Shown: piece after piece, positions 47,419 through 58,087 of the stretch
How the letters are laid out: each line of letters begins with the position of its first letter
Position numbering within the stretch: the stretch's first letter is position 1
Origin: Debaryomyces hansenii CBS767
Taxonomy: Eukaryota > Ascomycota > Pichiomycetes > Serinales > Debaryomycetaceae
Direction of reading: 5' to 3'
Assembly: GCF_000006445.2 (NCBI RefSeq)
Contig: NC_006043.2
Location: 930,001 to 994,000, forward strand
Length of the DNA stretch: 64,000 nucleotides
Position numbers and translations under genes: made by a program
The notes under the pieces: generated by a model
The model's input: the letters and a program-made list of their open reading frames with translations, nothing else
The model's database searches: none
What the model was told of the DNA's origin: nothing

Positions 47419-48732
47419 ATGACTTCGTTTATGCCTCATGGGTCTAACCCACTAACATCGTCATTTACGTGTAATACATGTGATATCAGATTTGTTACTG
47501 CTGATCTACAAAGACAGCATATGAAGACAGACTGGCACAGATACAATTTGAAGAGAAGAGTTGCGCAATTGCCATCTATATCGTCCGAAATGTTTGCAGA
47601 AAAGGTACTTTCACAGCAAAACCAATCAGATGAAGATGAAGAGGATGAATTCGGGTTCCATATAAATCACCGAAAATCGAGTAAGGGTTCCAAGCAACTT
47701 ACCAAGAAGTTTTTGAAAAAGCAAGCTAAATTCAATGAATTAAGAAAGGCGAGAGAAGAGGACAAAGAATCTCACGTTAGAGCTGTAAGTCCAGCTTCTA
47801 TATCTTCTGAATTCTCCCAGTTTTCTCTTGGTGATTCAGAGAATTTGTCCGTTAATAATGATACTGATACAGGATCGGAACTCAACTACACAGATACTTC
47901 GGAATTCACTGATTTGGATATCACTGCTGATGATGAAGAGTATAGCGACTCCGATATGGAATCCAACGAGGAGTTGGACGTTACTCCAATAACTTACTGC
48001 TTCTTCTGTGGGGTGAACAATAAAGAAATCGAAACCAATGTCAAACACATGTTTAACAGCCATGGCTTATACATACCTGAAAGATCCTTCTTGGTGGACT
48101 TGGAAGGGTTACTTGCATTTTTAAGTGAAATATTTACAGCAGACCTTGAATGTTTAGTATGCGGGTTTTTAGGAAAGAACTTAGAGAGTATTAGGCAGCA
48201 TCTCCGTAGCAAGGGCCACTGCAGAATTCCATACGAATCCAAGGAAGAGAAAGCAATTATAGCAGAATTTTACGACTTCTATGTGGACGAGAGCAATACC
48301 AAATCCAAGACCAATAAAAAGGTTACATTCACAGAATCGAGTGATAGCGATGACGGCGTGTTGGTCGATGTCCCTTCCTCATCTTTGGATCTCGATGATT
48401 CACAAGCCAATATCAACGACAATTACTCCGTGGTGCATGTTGATAAATCCGGGGTTGAATTAACCTTACCGACTGGTTCGAGAATTGGCCATAGGTCCAT
48501 GGCAAGATACTATCGTCAAAACATCGCAGTACCAAGAGATCTAGCCGAATCCGAAAAGACGGTAGCTGTTGTAGACAGAAGGTTCGCTCCTGGATTATCG
48601 TACCACGATGTCTCTAAACAAGAGAAGGAAACTAGAAGACTTGCTCAACATTCTAAGAACGATTACATTAGAAAGAGCAAGTCTTATAGAATGAATTACC
48701 AACCTCATTACAGGGATGAACTCTTACAATGA
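47419..48732 (+). CDS. REI1: Cytoplasmic pre-60S zinc-finger factor Rei1/Reh1
   Basis: The 437-residue protein has an N-terminal C2H2 finger ('CNTCDIRFVTADLQRQHMKTDWH') followed by the family signature RYNLKRRVAQLP. Central fingers are CFFCGVNN...H...H and CLVCGFLG...HLRSKGH. Basic C-terminal helices include YRQNIAVPRDL and 'YRMNYQPHYRDELLQ'. Rei1 and Reh1 monitor the polypeptide exit tunnel and promote Arx1 release after the nucleus. The genome probably carries a single pre-duplication gene, so one symbol is a convenience. VAC14 and RPS29 close by match the REH1 neighbourhood (YLR386W-YLR388W). Confidence 0.92.
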   Translation: MTSFMPHGSNPLTSSFTCNTCDIRFVTADLQRQHMKTDWHRYNLKRRVAQLPSISSEMFAEKVLSQQNQSDEDEEDEFGFHINHRKSSKGSKQLTKKFLKKQAKFNELRKAREEDKESHVRAVSPASISSEFSQFSLGDSENLSVNNDTDTGSELNYTDTSEFTDLDITADDEEYSDSDMESNEELDVTPITYCFFCGVNNKEIETNVKHMFNSHGLYIPERSFLVDLEGLLAFLSEIFTADLECLVCGFLGKNLESIRQHLRSKGHCRIPYESKEEKAIIAEFYDFYVDESNTKSKTNKKVTFTESSDSDDGVLVDVPSSSLDLDDSQANINDNYSVVHVDKSGVELTLPTGSRIGHRSMARYYRQNIAVPRDLAESEKTVAVVDRRFAPGLSYHDVSKQEKETRRLAQHSKNDYIRKSKSYRMNYQPHYRDELLQ

Positions 48733-49249
48733 TTCATTCATTCATGCCTTTACGCTCATTTTTTCGCCTTTTTTTTACAGAATTGGGTATGAAATTCGAT
48801 TACATGCTCTAGTATATTTATATATATGAATAATACGCACATATACTGTAAGTTACAAGGATATGTAGTCATATTGTTACCGAAAACTATCATGAAAACA
48901 GTTTTATAATCATGCATCGATGGAACATTAAAGGCTCATTGAAAAATGACCACAAAAACAAAATAGAAGCTTATCGAAGTTCGAATATATTCTGTATGTA
49001 TTTATTGAATATGGGCTCAAAAATCATTAGCTAGCCATCTGTAGATAATTTGAATAGATTAGAAATCATATAAGTGTAATTATAATAGTATTATACAACC
49101 GCAAACGGCATTTTATACCAGATATTCTATTGGACTACCAAATAAAATCTAATTCAAACATTTAAAGGTAGTGAGAACTTACAAGAAGACAAGAAGACAA
49201 CAATAATAATAATCGAATCGACTAGTACATGGATAATTTTTAGTTAGAT
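48733..49249. other. Intergenic 517 bp, nothing distinctive
   Basis: No ORF, RNA gene or repeat stands out. A poly-T stretch at 48760-48778 probably belongs to the REI1 3' end. The APJ1 leader contains AATAATAATAAT near 49202. Confidence 0.5.
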
Positions 49250-51022
49250 ATGGTATTAGAAACGCACTTGTATGACATTTTGTTAGTTTCACCAGATGCT
49301 AGTACCGAGGAAATATCGAAGGGCTACAGAAAAGTTGCACTTAAATGTCATCCAGATAAAACCAATCATGATCCTGAATTAACAGAACAGTTCAAAGAGG
49401 TAACAAGGGCATACGAAATACTAAAGAACGAAAAAGCAAGGGATGTTTACAACCATTACGGAGAGGCAGGCCTTAACGGATCATGCGAGACTAAGAGGGG
49501 GAATAGTGGAGTCAAGAAGTACAATGATTCGTACAATGTGCGTACAGCTACTGATGTATTTTCGAATGTTTTCAGCGATATAAATTCGATGTTCAATAGA
49601 GATCCACTTGGCGGTGGCTTTGATTCATTTCTGTCGTTTCCGATGAATATGAACATGAATATGAATCCGAACATGAACATGAACATGAATTTCAACATTG
49701 GCTCGTCTCGAGGTGATTTCAGAAAACATGTTCAGCCTGCTCCCAACGGCAATAAGAACAAAATGGTTAGGGGTCATGATATACACCACACATGTAAAGT
49801 TGGACTCGAGGACCTTTACGTAGGAAAGATCGTAAAATTCCAACTCCCCAAAAATAGTAGATGTTATACGTGTATTGGGTTAGGTGGTATGAATCCTAAG
49901 TCTTGTCGTGTTTGTCAAGGTAACGGACAGGTTTTCGAAACGCTCTACAATCAGTTTTCCCAATTCCAAGAGTTGCGTCTGTGTAGACAATGCAGTGGAA
50001 CTGGTATTTATATAGCACCAAAAGATAGGTGCTGCGAATGTGATAATGGATATGTCAAGGAAAAGAAAATCATAAAGATAAATATATTGCCGGGATTTAA
50101 AAACGGTGATAAGGTCATTTTACAAGGAGAAGGAGATGAAGGTAGGAATATAATTCCCGGAGATGTGGTGATACATCTAGAAGAAATGCCCCATCCATAT
50201 TTAACAAGGAGATTTAATGATCTTTACATGGATTATGACATTGACTTGAGAACAGCATTATTAGGTGGTCCTATTATATTGAACGATTTCTTGAAGAAAG
50301 ATCAAGATTTAAAGATAAATATAAACGTTCATGGGAATGAAGATTTAAATAAAGGTGCTGGTGACAATATTCAGGAAGGTGAAATTGTTGGTACAATTAA
50401 CTCGGGAATCCCAAAAATTGTCAAGAATCTTGGTATGCCAATAAATGATTTAGATATTAAAGGCATATTTTACCAAAGTACGGAAGCTATAGATGAGACA
50501 TGTGATATGTTTGATTTGAAAGAATATGGAAAAGGTGATCTTTTCATTCGATTCAATGTTATAATGCCTACAGTTTCCGATTTTAAAGATGACAAATCAC
50601 TATTCACCCTTGCAAACATTCTACCTACTACCATACCTCAAGTTTCTAAAACAGGGCCTAAAAAAACATTAGAAGCACACTTATCGAATATACCAAATTT
50701 CGATGGTGATTCTTGTCCAGGTCCTACAAACCCAGTCTACTCTTCAGGATCATCTGAGGATAGTTTAGATTATAAGCATGGTCATAAGAAACTCAAGAAA
50801 TCCAATTACGGTTACACTGTTGATGACCTTTCGAACTCTGAATACGATTACGATGATATCAATGTTGAAGATGACAACGTCGATGGTAACGAAACCGAAG
50901 AAGAACAATTTTATGCGAATGAATGGAATAAGGAGAAAGATGGTCGTGGGAAGAAGAGGAAAAAGGATGATGACTTAATGGATGGTTCTAATAGTATGCA
51001 TGATTCTGGCATTCAATGCTAA
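49250..51022 (+). CDS. APJ1: Class I J-domain co-chaperone Apj1
   Basis: The 590-residue Hsp40 has an N-terminal J domain with HPD at residues 34-36, a linker with Met-Asn repeats (MNMNMN..., about 127-148), and a zinc-finger region with CxxCxGxG-type units starting at Cys205, Cys219, Cys245 and near 263. A substrate-binding β-sandwich follows ('GEGDEGRNIIPGDVVIHL'). The C-terminal tail is long and acidic rather than carrying Ydj1's CaaX, which fits Apj1. Apj1 works with Hsp70 in aggregate removal and degradation of sumoylated proteins. Codon 244, CTG just before Cys245, is polar in relatives, consistent with serine. Confidence 0.88.
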   Translation: MVLETHLYDILLVSPDASTEEISKGYRKVALKCHPDKTNHDPELTEQFKEVTRAYEILKNEKARDVYNHYGEAGLNGSCETKRGNSGVKKYNDSYNVRTATDVFSNVFSDINSMFNRDPLGGGFDSFLSFPMNMNMNMNPNMNMNMNFNIGSSRGDFRKHVQPAPNGNKNKMVRGHDIHHTCKVGLEDLYVGKIVKFQLPKNSRCYTCIGLGGMNPKSCRVCQGNGQVFETLYNQFSQFQELRLCRQCSGTGIYIAPKDRCCECDNGYVKEKKIIKINILPGFKNGDKVILQGEGDEGRNIIPGDVVIHLEEMPHPYLTRRFNDLYMDYDIDLRTALLGGPIILNDFLKKDQDLKININVHGNEDLNKGAGDNIQEGEIVGTINSGIPKIVKNLGMPINDLDIKGIFYQSTEAIDETCDMFDLKEYGKGDLFIRFNVIMPTVSDFKDDKSLFTLANILPTTIPQVSKTGPKKTLEAHLSNIPNFDGDSCPGPTNPVYSSGSSEDSLDYKHGHKKLKKSNYGYTVDDLSNSEYDYDDINVEDDNVDGNETEEEQFYANEWNKEKDGRGKKRKKDDDLMDGSNSMHDSGIQC

Positions 51023-51295
51023 ATGCTTATTATTGGCAACTATCACTATCATAATGCGAGCATGATATTATCTGAAGATTTGATATATGAGAGATAATAA
51101 TCCACTGATTATATACATAAATAGACATTTATATTACGAACAATCTCCTAGATTATAATACGGTTAGTATTGTAGTATTTATTGAACTCAAGTTATATAC
51201 ACGCTGATAAATTCTACGCGGGATCAAATATGAACTATGTAGATTAAGAGAGCTATATCATCTTGAATATACTAAGTGTGATAGCCAATTGCAAA

Positions 51296-54200
51296 ATGGA
51301 AGAAGGAAATGTGTTGGATTCATCAATTATAAAGGATTTATCCAATAATATATACGAGAAACGTAAAGCTACTTCATTTCAGATTGAAAGTTTAACTAAA
51401 TCGGCTCTAGCAAGGAATGATAGTCAAATTATTTTTAAAATAATCGCAGAGTTAACAGAGTTAACTAACGATGGTACCAATTCAGCAAAGATGGGAGCCA
51501 TAACAGCATTAGGTAGTGTATCAGTTGCTCTTGGTTCTTTTGCGATAGCGTATTTTTTGGAAGAGATTATTAAACCTATATTCGCTACATTCCGAGATAC
51601 AGATGCTCGTGTTAGATATTATGCCTGTGAATCTTTATATAACATAGCAAAAATTGCAAGAGGAGAGATATTGCTATACTTTAATGAGGTTTTTGATATT
51701 TTATGTATCTTGGTAACTGATACCGAATCATCTGTCAAGAATGCTGCAGATATTTTGGATAGATTAATTAAGGATATCGTAAGTGCAAAGTCTACGAATT
51801 ACGTTTCCATTTTGCATCAGGATAATATAATTGAGCTGGGACAATCTAATGATATTTCCTCGCATATTATTGATCCTACAGGGGTTGCAATACAAGTTAA
51901 TCAGGTTCAAGATACACATAAAGCTTTTTCTTTGCCAAAGTTTATTCCTACATTATTAGAACGGATGTATACAATTGATCCGTTTGCGAAGAAGTTTTTG
52001 ATCAGTTGGCTAGAATTGTTCGATGATATTCCAGCATTGGAATTAATTACATTTCTTCCTAATTTCTTAGAGCCATTGATTAAATTCTTGATGAACACAG
52101 CTCCTTCAGATGTTAGAATTGAGACCCAAAATCTTTTGAATGTATTTTTAAAAGAAATTAAAGCCATAAACAGGGTGAAAATAGAAGCAAAAAGAAAAGC
52201 TCTAGAAAAGGAAATTGCCAAAAAGAAGGCGGATAAGAAATTAAAGGACACTCAAGAGAATACCAATGACTCTATTACGGCTGACGACGAGAGTCAAGAT
52301 GAATCATCTGGAATTCAAAGAGAAGGTGCACAAGACGATGCACAAGATGAGAATAAGGATGACTCGTATACTACTGATCAAGCTTCTATTCAGTCAAATA
52401 GTACCACTATAATTAGACAACGCAAGGACGATGAATCTGAACATCTACAAGAGTTAAACGAGCTATCAGAATTGTCTGATAGTCAATTTCTTAGCGGCCA
52501 AGATATCTTTATTGACTATTCGAAAATTATAGACATTTTGCTATCATTTTTGAGATTTCCATTGTCGAACAGTAGTAATAAAAATGATTACAAAATAAAT
52601 GATATAAGTAATGAAACTCATGAAATATACTCAGAAGTCCAATTCACAGTACTTAAATGGTTACAGGAAATCTTAGTGATTTCTCCCACAAGCATTGCCA
52701 AATTTCTACCAGATTGTGTCTCAATAAACATGAAAAATATTTCCATAGCAGATGATAATAAAGATTCTGACTTGAGAAATCAATTTTTAAAATTTAACTT
52801 ATCCTTACAGAACTTTTTAGTGAACTTAAACGAGAGCGGATCGAAGGGTGAAGTGAGGGAAAAGAAAATACCAAAAAAAGATGCAAAGAATAAAGATGAG
52901 AAAAGGAAACTGGAATCTAAAGAGATTACTGAATATAAGAAGAAAAAGGATGAAAGCACAGAAGAAGATGGTGATTCAGAATACGATAATATTGATGAAA
53001 ATCTCATTAACGGTTTAAACAAGGATGTCTATGATGAATTTTTTGAGGCTTATTTGGGCCCAACTTTGAAATCTATTATGACAGAATGCTTGACATGCGT
53101 GAACGAGTTATCTAGGATTACACTGTTAGATTGGTTAATTTTCTTATACTCGCTAAACCCTTCTAGTTTCTTTAAGCCTTCATTTAAAGGTAGTGATGAT
53201 AAAGATGACAAAACTTTTGACATGTCTGCGTTATTGCATTCCTCTATAGATGCAAGCAATGAAGTAGTTCTAAAGGTGTTACAATTATCATCAAAGATAT
53301 CGGAGACAGACCAAGAATTTTTCAAGAATTTCATGATTGAATTAATGCGTTTCTTTGAAGATGAAGTACAAGAATCAGCCACCACAAGTAAGCAAAATCA
53401 GATCCACGGTCCAACAGCATCACCATTAACGAGATCAAAAATTGAATTCATTATTCGAAAACTATGTGTTACCTTAACGTCTGAAAAAATATTCAAAACG
53501 CTATCTGAAGTAGTTGTGTCACACGAAGAACAAAACTTGGATTTCATGAATATGATGATAGTAATGTTGAATAATATTCTCTTAACAACCCAAGAATTAG
53601 CTGGTTTCCGTAAAAAATTGAAAAACATTGATGTGTATAAGGTCGATGATTGGCTGCTTTTTGCTACGTTATTCCAAAGCTGGTGTCATAATGCCCCGAG
53701 CGCATTGTCGTTGTGTCTTTTAACTTCCAATTATGAGTTGGCGTACTTAATTATTAAAAGCTTTTCAGAACTGGAGGTGAGTTTCCAGCTTTTGACTCAG
53801 CTTGATATCTTGGTCCAGTTGTTGGAATCCCCTATCTTCCTTAAGTTGAGATTACAGTTGCTAGAGCCAGAAAAGCACCCTTATTTGTACAAGACCCTCT
53901 ATGGATTACTCATGATTCTTCCTCAGTCGTCCACATTCACAACCTTGAAAAAGCGTATATCGTTAGTTTCTGGTGTTAATTCGTTGAACACTCCATCTGG
54001 ATCGTCAGGCCCAATCACCACTCCAGTAGCAACTCCTGGGGCCACCACCACCAGCTCATCTGTTGGAAATCAACTTTCCATAAAACGTAAACGCATCCAT
54101 GAGATGTTAGACAAGTTCACGAAAGTGCAAGAGAAGCACGAAGAGTTTCAGATGACGAAGAAGCTAAACGAGGCTACATTGGCATTAAATACCGATAATC

Positions 54201-54394
54201 CAACGAACAAACCGTACTCCAAGTCCAATGGCCTTGACTCTTACACATCGAATACTAACAGAATTTTAAGTCACGACTCGACTGTCTCCGATAAAAAAGA
54301 CTACTTCTCGCATGACCATTCTGTGCAAGCAGGCTCTGATCCTAAAACTCAAAAGAGATCATCTAGCAAAAGGTTTGGTCTTCATAGGTTTTAG
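51296..54394 (+). CDS. VAC14: PtdIns(3,5)P2 regulator and scaffold Vac14
   Basis: Counting from the ATG at 51296 the protein has 1032 residues. The frame runs further upstream only to a TTG. It is built of HEAT repeats; the N-terminal block ('DTDARVRYYACESLYNIAKIARGEILLYFNEVFDIL', 'SSVKNAADILDRLIKDIV') is nearly diagnostic. Acidic and lysine-rich inserts near 300-400 and 520-570 make it longer than S. cerevisiae Vac14 (880). The conserved C-terminus ends the fold ('HNAPSALSLCLLTSNYELAYLIIKSF', 'YLYKTLYGLLMILPQSSTF'). Vac14 holds the Fab1 kinase and Fig4 phosphatase on the vacuole membrane. Confidence 0.96.
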   Translation: MEEGNVLDSSIIKDLSNNIYEKRKATSFQIESLTKSALARNDSQIIFKIIAELTELTNDGTNSAKMGAITALGSVSVALGSFAIAYFLEEIIKPIFATFRDTDARVRYYACESLYNIAKIARGEILLYFNEVFDILCILVTDTESSVKNAADILDRLIKDIVSAKSTNYVSILHQDNIIELGQSNDISSHIIDPTGVAIQVNQVQDTHKAFSLPKFIPTLLERMYTIDPFAKKFLISWLELFDDIPALELITFLPNFLEPLIKFLMNTAPSDVRIETQNLLNVFLKEIKAINRVKIEAKRKALEKEIAKKKADKKLKDTQENTNDSITADDESQDESSGIQREGAQDDAQDENKDDSYTTDQASIQSNSTTIIRQRKDDESEHLQELNELSELSDSQFLSGQDIFIDYSKIIDILLSFLRFPLSNSSNKNDYKINDISNETHEIYSEVQFTVLKWLQEILVISPTSIAKFLPDCVSINMKNISIADDNKDSDLRNQFLKFNLSLQNFLVNLNESGSKGEVREKKIPKKDAKNKDEKRKLESKEITEYKKKKDESTEEDGDSEYDNIDENLINGLNKDVYDEFFEAYLGPTLKSIMTECLTCVNELSRITLLDWLIFLYSLNPSSFFKPSFKGSDDKDDKTFDMSALLHSSIDASNEVVLKVLQLSSKISETDQEFFKNFMIELMRFFEDEVQESATTSKQNQIHGPTASPLTRSKIEFIIRKLCVTLTSEKIFKTLSEVVVSHEEQNLDFMNMMIVMLNNILLTTQELAGFRKKLKNIDVYKVDDWLLFATLFQSWCHNAPSALSLCLLTSNYELAYLIIKSFSELEVSFQLLTQLDILVQLLESPIFLKLRLQLLEPEKHPYLYKTLYGLLMILPQSSTFTTLKKRISLVSGVNSLNTPSGSSGPITTPVATPGATTTSSSVGNQLSIKRKRIHEMLDKFTKVQEKHEEFQMTKKLNEATLALNTDNPTNKPYSKSNGLDSYTSNTNRILSHDSTVSDKKDYFSHDHSVQAGSDPKTQKRSSSKRFGLHRF

Positions 54395-54547
54395 TAGGGA
54401 AATGGAGGTCTTGTTGATGTGTGGTCACATGATTTGCTTTACAGGTTCAACTTGCTATTAAAAGTTTTTACGTTTTAACAAACAACAAATAAATTTTACA
54501 ACTTAGATAAGTACTGTTTATAATCTGTAAATCAACATTTAGATAAG

Positions 54548-55924
54548 ATGTCAACATCAGACCTTAAATCAACAATATTACAAGAATCAACTAGAGCGCA
54601 AAATGTTCACCACGCAGCTGAGGCATTGAGAATTGCCACGCAATCAACACATCACCAAGTACATAATCAACAACATGTTCAACAGATAGACAAAGAACAA
54701 GGGAATAACATACACGAATTTAGTGAATATGATTTGAAATCTCGGGATTCTAAGTATAAGAGATGGTCGCCTAAAATGGACCAGTTTCTTATAAAGTTAT
54801 TATCGGATGTGGTACACAGCTATCCAAAGGGAGCAGAGGCAGAGATGACGAAGAAGGCATGGGCGTATGTTACAGGTCAATTAAGAGCAGCTAATCCTGA
54901 GACGGTGTATTCTACATACACCAAATATTCATGCCAGCAACATTTATTTAATGTGAACCATCATAGATTCAAAATCTGGTATATTTTGATGCTTCATCTG
55001 AAGAATAATCAAACAACTGATGGATACAGCTATAGATGGAATCCGGATGGAGGTAGGTTTCAGATTATTGATAATACAAACGGGGGAATCATACAAGACG
55101 AGCGTCAAGTAAAATCTTTGCTTTATAGTGATAGCATGTCACTCCCATCGTTGAGTTCTTTTAACAAGGGGAATTTGATTGTTACTGATTTTTTCTTAAC
55201 TGATCACTTAGGATATATGTCTACTTACCATAATGAAGTTTTACCGTTATTGATAAGATTAGATAACAGGTATGCGGATGGATTGGGCGACCTTTACCAC
55301 GAAATCCCGAAGTTTGAATACAGAGACTCAAACAAAGAATATTTCAAACCATTAGTTCAAGCCAAGTCCATAAAATTAGGTACAAATGATGCATCCAAAA
55401 CAAAGAAGAGAACACATTCTGAGTCTAATCAAAGCCACAATTCCCAAGGAGATGTACCTCTTTTCACCAATAGCTTGTCCTCTATGCAACACGATCCGGA
55501 AGTTGGCGACGAGGATACAGTTGACCCGGCATTAAAAAGGTCCAGGAATATTAATACTCCCGAGACTAATTCAAATGCCACAACAACTGAGTTTGAAAAT
55601 GCATTGGCGACAGCAGCAATTGCTGCCATCAACACACCGTCGGTGACAAATGGCCGTGATATTCAGCCAATATATATCAAGGATCGTAAATGGTTTAATA
55701 GATTAGTGTCTTTGAACGAATCTGGCCTTATAACCCCGAATGAAGTGTTGGTGGTTTGTGAGGGAGTTCGAGATGGTAAAATACCTTTATTCATGTTGAA
55801 TATTTTAGATCAAAGTTACTATCCTACAAGAAGCGCGGAAGATATTACACCAGATGAAACGCCAGATGAAGAAGCTGCAAAGAAGATCAGAGAGTTCATG
55901 TTACCAATGACGTTTAATTCTTAA
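54548..55924 (+). CDS. Myb/SANT-like putative DNA-binding protein
   Basis: The 458-residue protein has an N-terminal His/Gln-rich stretch, then at about 75-160 a helical domain starting KRWSPKMDQFLIKLLSDVV and ending 'CQQHLFNVNHHRFKIWYILMLH'. This pattern resembles the Myb/SANT-like domain found in fungal and plant regulators. A second region ('YMSTYHNEVLPLLIRLDNR') may be a companion fold. A basic stretch TKKRTHSES could be a nuclear localisation signal, and the rest is Ser/Thr/Asn rich. The target genes and precise family are unknown. Confidence 0.7.
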   Translation: MSTSDLKSTILQESTRAQNVHHAAEALRIATQSTHHQVHNQQHVQQIDKEQGNNIHEFSEYDLKSRDSKYKRWSPKMDQFLIKLLSDVVHSYPKGAEAEMTKKAWAYVTGQLRAANPETVYSTYTKYSCQQHLFNVNHHRFKIWYILMLHLKNNQTTDGYSYRWNPDGGRFQIIDNTNGGIIQDERQVKSLLYSDSMSLPSLSSFNKGNLIVTDFFLTDHLGYMSTYHNEVLPLLIRLDNRYADGLGDLYHEIPKFEYRDSNKEYFKPLVQAKSIKLGTNDASKTKKRTHSESNQSHNSQGDVPLFTNSLSSMQHDPEVGDEDTVDPALKRSRNINTPETNSNATTTEFENALATAAIAAINTPSVTNGRDIQPIYIKDRKWFNRLVSLNESGLITPNEVLVVCEGVRDGKIPLFMLNILDQSYYPTRSAEDITPDETPDEEAAKKIREFMLPMTFNS

Positions 55925-55987
55925 TTAGTGATAGTGTTTATTAATGTACATTATATATAGTAAATGAAGCCATGCCTTGTCCCATAT

Positions 55988-58087
55988 TTATATTGTAGGA
56001 TTGTTTAACTTTGCACCTTTATTTGAACTTATTGACTTCAAAGCGACTGTTGATATGTTTGCTTTAATCGAGTTAAGGTTATGCGCATTAATAGCATCTC
56101 GAAGGGATACTTTTTTATTAGATGAAGAATTAGAACTTGAATCACTTAATGTACCAATTATTGAAATAGAAGCTCTCATTGATTTAATATCAGCTACTGG
56201 ACTTTCACTTCTTATTGGATGTGTTGAGTTGGTAGACCTTAAACCAACAGAGTCTTTCGATTCTTCAATTGATTGAATTAAGTTATGGTGTTTTTGTAAC
56301 GGGATATTCAAACTCTTATCTCGAGCAGAATATTGGAAGTTCTGGACCATATCCTCATGCCCAATAGCGAAGGAAGAAAGTTCACTAGATAGATCCTCTA
56401 AGTCCTGCAAAATTGAAGTGTTTGAACTTGTTTGTGATTTATGCTTTGGTTTCAGCTTGAGCGAATTGTTGGGGGAACCTAAAAAATTCACCTCCGGCTC
56501 ATTTGGTTGAGTCATAGGCTGCAAAAATTTCGAATGTGATTCAGGAAGTATTGTTTGATGAGGATTTGTACTTGTAGGAAATGACCTTCTCGTGCTTGGA
56601 TTTCCTTCATTATTGATTTGTTTCCTAAATGTAGCTATGTACAACAGCTCTGGTGACTCAAAATAAGCCATTGGTGTGAATTTTCCATTGTTAAGAAATT
56701 TGTTAGTCTTAGGAGTAGAATATACGGAAGAACTGGAGTAATTATTTTTGTCAATTGATTTATGCAAAGGTAAGAAGTTGGGCGAATCCAGAATTTCAGA
56801 TACAAGGCAATCCAATTCAATTCTTGAAGAGTAGCTGATCTGAGGGGAAGGTAATACACCTGAGTACAACGATGCATTTTGTTTTAGCAATTCATCTGTA
56901 TTAATTGACTCGTCATAGGAAGATGAATTTGTATGCGATTTGGATAATTTGGGTAAGTTTTGGTTATCAAAACGTTCGTTATCAGATGATGGGCCCGAAT
57001 GAGATTCAGAGCTTGAATCGCCATTACTCGAGGCATTATTATTTGATTTCCTATTGAAATAACCATTATGTTTGAGTCTGTAGCCAATTTTTGCTGCCAC
57101 AGTTCTTCTTAGCAATACCTCGAATAATAACTTTTTATTAATTTGCTCGAGTTCTGAAGCATTTAGCATGCCTAACTTGGCTTCCTCAGGAAATAATTGA
57201 TAGAATGTAGGTATCGTACTTAATTTGTTTGAGAAAACACTAATCCTGTATTTGTTATAGGCCTCAGAACCAAAATCTGGTGGCAAATGCTGGTCAAGAT
57301 CTGGCTCGTTTTTCACTCCGTTTTTTGTAAAGGTGTCTTTGATAGGCAGAGATATAATCATTTTTGAAGCTTGTGTCTTGGGATTAATTATGAATGAGTT
57401 ATTCCTGGTAATTTGATAATATGCGTTCGACGTTATTAATTTAGAGTCAGGAAGGAATAATCTTTTATACTTGAAGTGGTTCATTTTCGGGGGTAACATT
57501 TCTGCTAAAACATTAGCAGCATTAGACTTATCGAAAAACTGTTGAAATTCTTGAGCGTTTGTGAATTTTGGTGACCTGTTTAAAGGTACATACTTTGGTT
57601 TCTGCTTTAATGATCTTTCTCTCCTAACCGGAAACAAGAACGCCAATTTTGACTTTCGTTTTGCTTTCTCAGGATCCGAGTCTATGTCGTTCTTTCTAAC
57701 CATCTTACTCCTTGTCTTAATTCTGTTTCTATTTCTCAATGTTGCAGATCTCGAGATCATTGATCCAGTTCTGTTAACACTGTCTGTCGAATCTATAACC
57801 GTGACAATGTTATTATAGCTTGTATCATTTACACCCTGATCCCTATTTATTACATTGTTATGCTCCATCTCAAGATACCGAAATGATTGACTCAAGGGAG
57901 TGTTGTAATGACTCGGTGAATGAACCTTATGTGGCTCATATAGCACATCAAATGGGTTTGATCGTTTAGCCTCCTCAGAGTTACTGTTATGGTATTGCAT
58001 CTTCTCAAACTCCATTAAACTATCTCCATTCCTGAATGGTTCTCCTTCTCGAAGCTCTAACGATAAATTCTCAGTCATCCCCGCCAT
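55988..58087 (-). CDS. Fungal-specific protein, possible Nis1 by position
   Basis: The 699-residue protein is largely disordered, rich in Ser and Asn, with a basic patch (KAKRKSKLAFLFPVRRERSLKQKPK, about 138-162). A better-folded core lies around 175-350 ('FTNAQEFQQFFDKSNAANVLAEMLPPKMNHFKYKRLFLPDSKLITSNAYYQITRNNSFIINP'). I do not recognise a family. It sits between the APJ1 neighbourhood and tropomyosin, opposite in orientation to tropomyosin. This is the place of NIS1 (YNL078W), a bud-neck septin-associated protein, in S. cerevisiae. That positional argument is the only support. Confidence 0.7.
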   Translation of the reverse strand: MAGMTENLSLELREGEPFRNGDSLMEFEKMQYHNSNSEEAKRSNPFDVLYEPHKVHSPSHYNTPLSQSFRYLEMEHNNVINRDQGVNDTSYNNIVTVIDSTDSVNRTGSMISRSATLRNRNRIKTRSKMVRKNDIDSDPEKAKRKSKLAFLFPVRRERSLKQKPKYVPLNRSPKFTNAQEFQQFFDKSNAANVLAEMLPPKMNHFKYKRLFLPDSKLITSNAYYQITRNNSFIINPKTQASKMIISLPIKDTFTKNGVKNEPDLDQHLPPDFGSEAYNKYRISVFSNKLSTIPTFYQLFPEEAKLGMLNASELEQINKKLLFEVLLRRTVAAKIGYRLKHNGYFNRKSNNNASSNGDSSSESHSGPSSDNERFDNQNLPKLSKSHTNSSSYDESINTDELLKQNASLYSGVLPSPQISYSSRIELDCLVSEILDSPNFLPLHKSIDKNNYSSSSVYSTPKTNKFLNNGKFTPMAYFESPELLYIATFRKQINNEGNPSTRRSFPTSTNPHQTILPESHSKFLQPMTQPNEPEVNFLGSPNNSLKLKPKHKSQTSSNTSILQDLEDLSSELSSFAIGHEDMVQNFQYSARDKSLNIPLQKHHNLIQSIEESKDSVGLRSTNSTHPIRSESPVADIKSMRASISIIGTLSDSSSNSSSNKKVSLRDAINAHNLNSIKANISTVALKSISSNKGAKLNNPTI

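Noticed and set aside
51263..51295. Upstream extensions of VAC14, and likewise of TSR1 (44869), PTP1 (4994), the secreted protein (17791) and mL57 (28223)
   Set aside because: Each extension starts at TTG or GTG rather than ATG, and the first ATG matches the family N-terminus or signal peptide.
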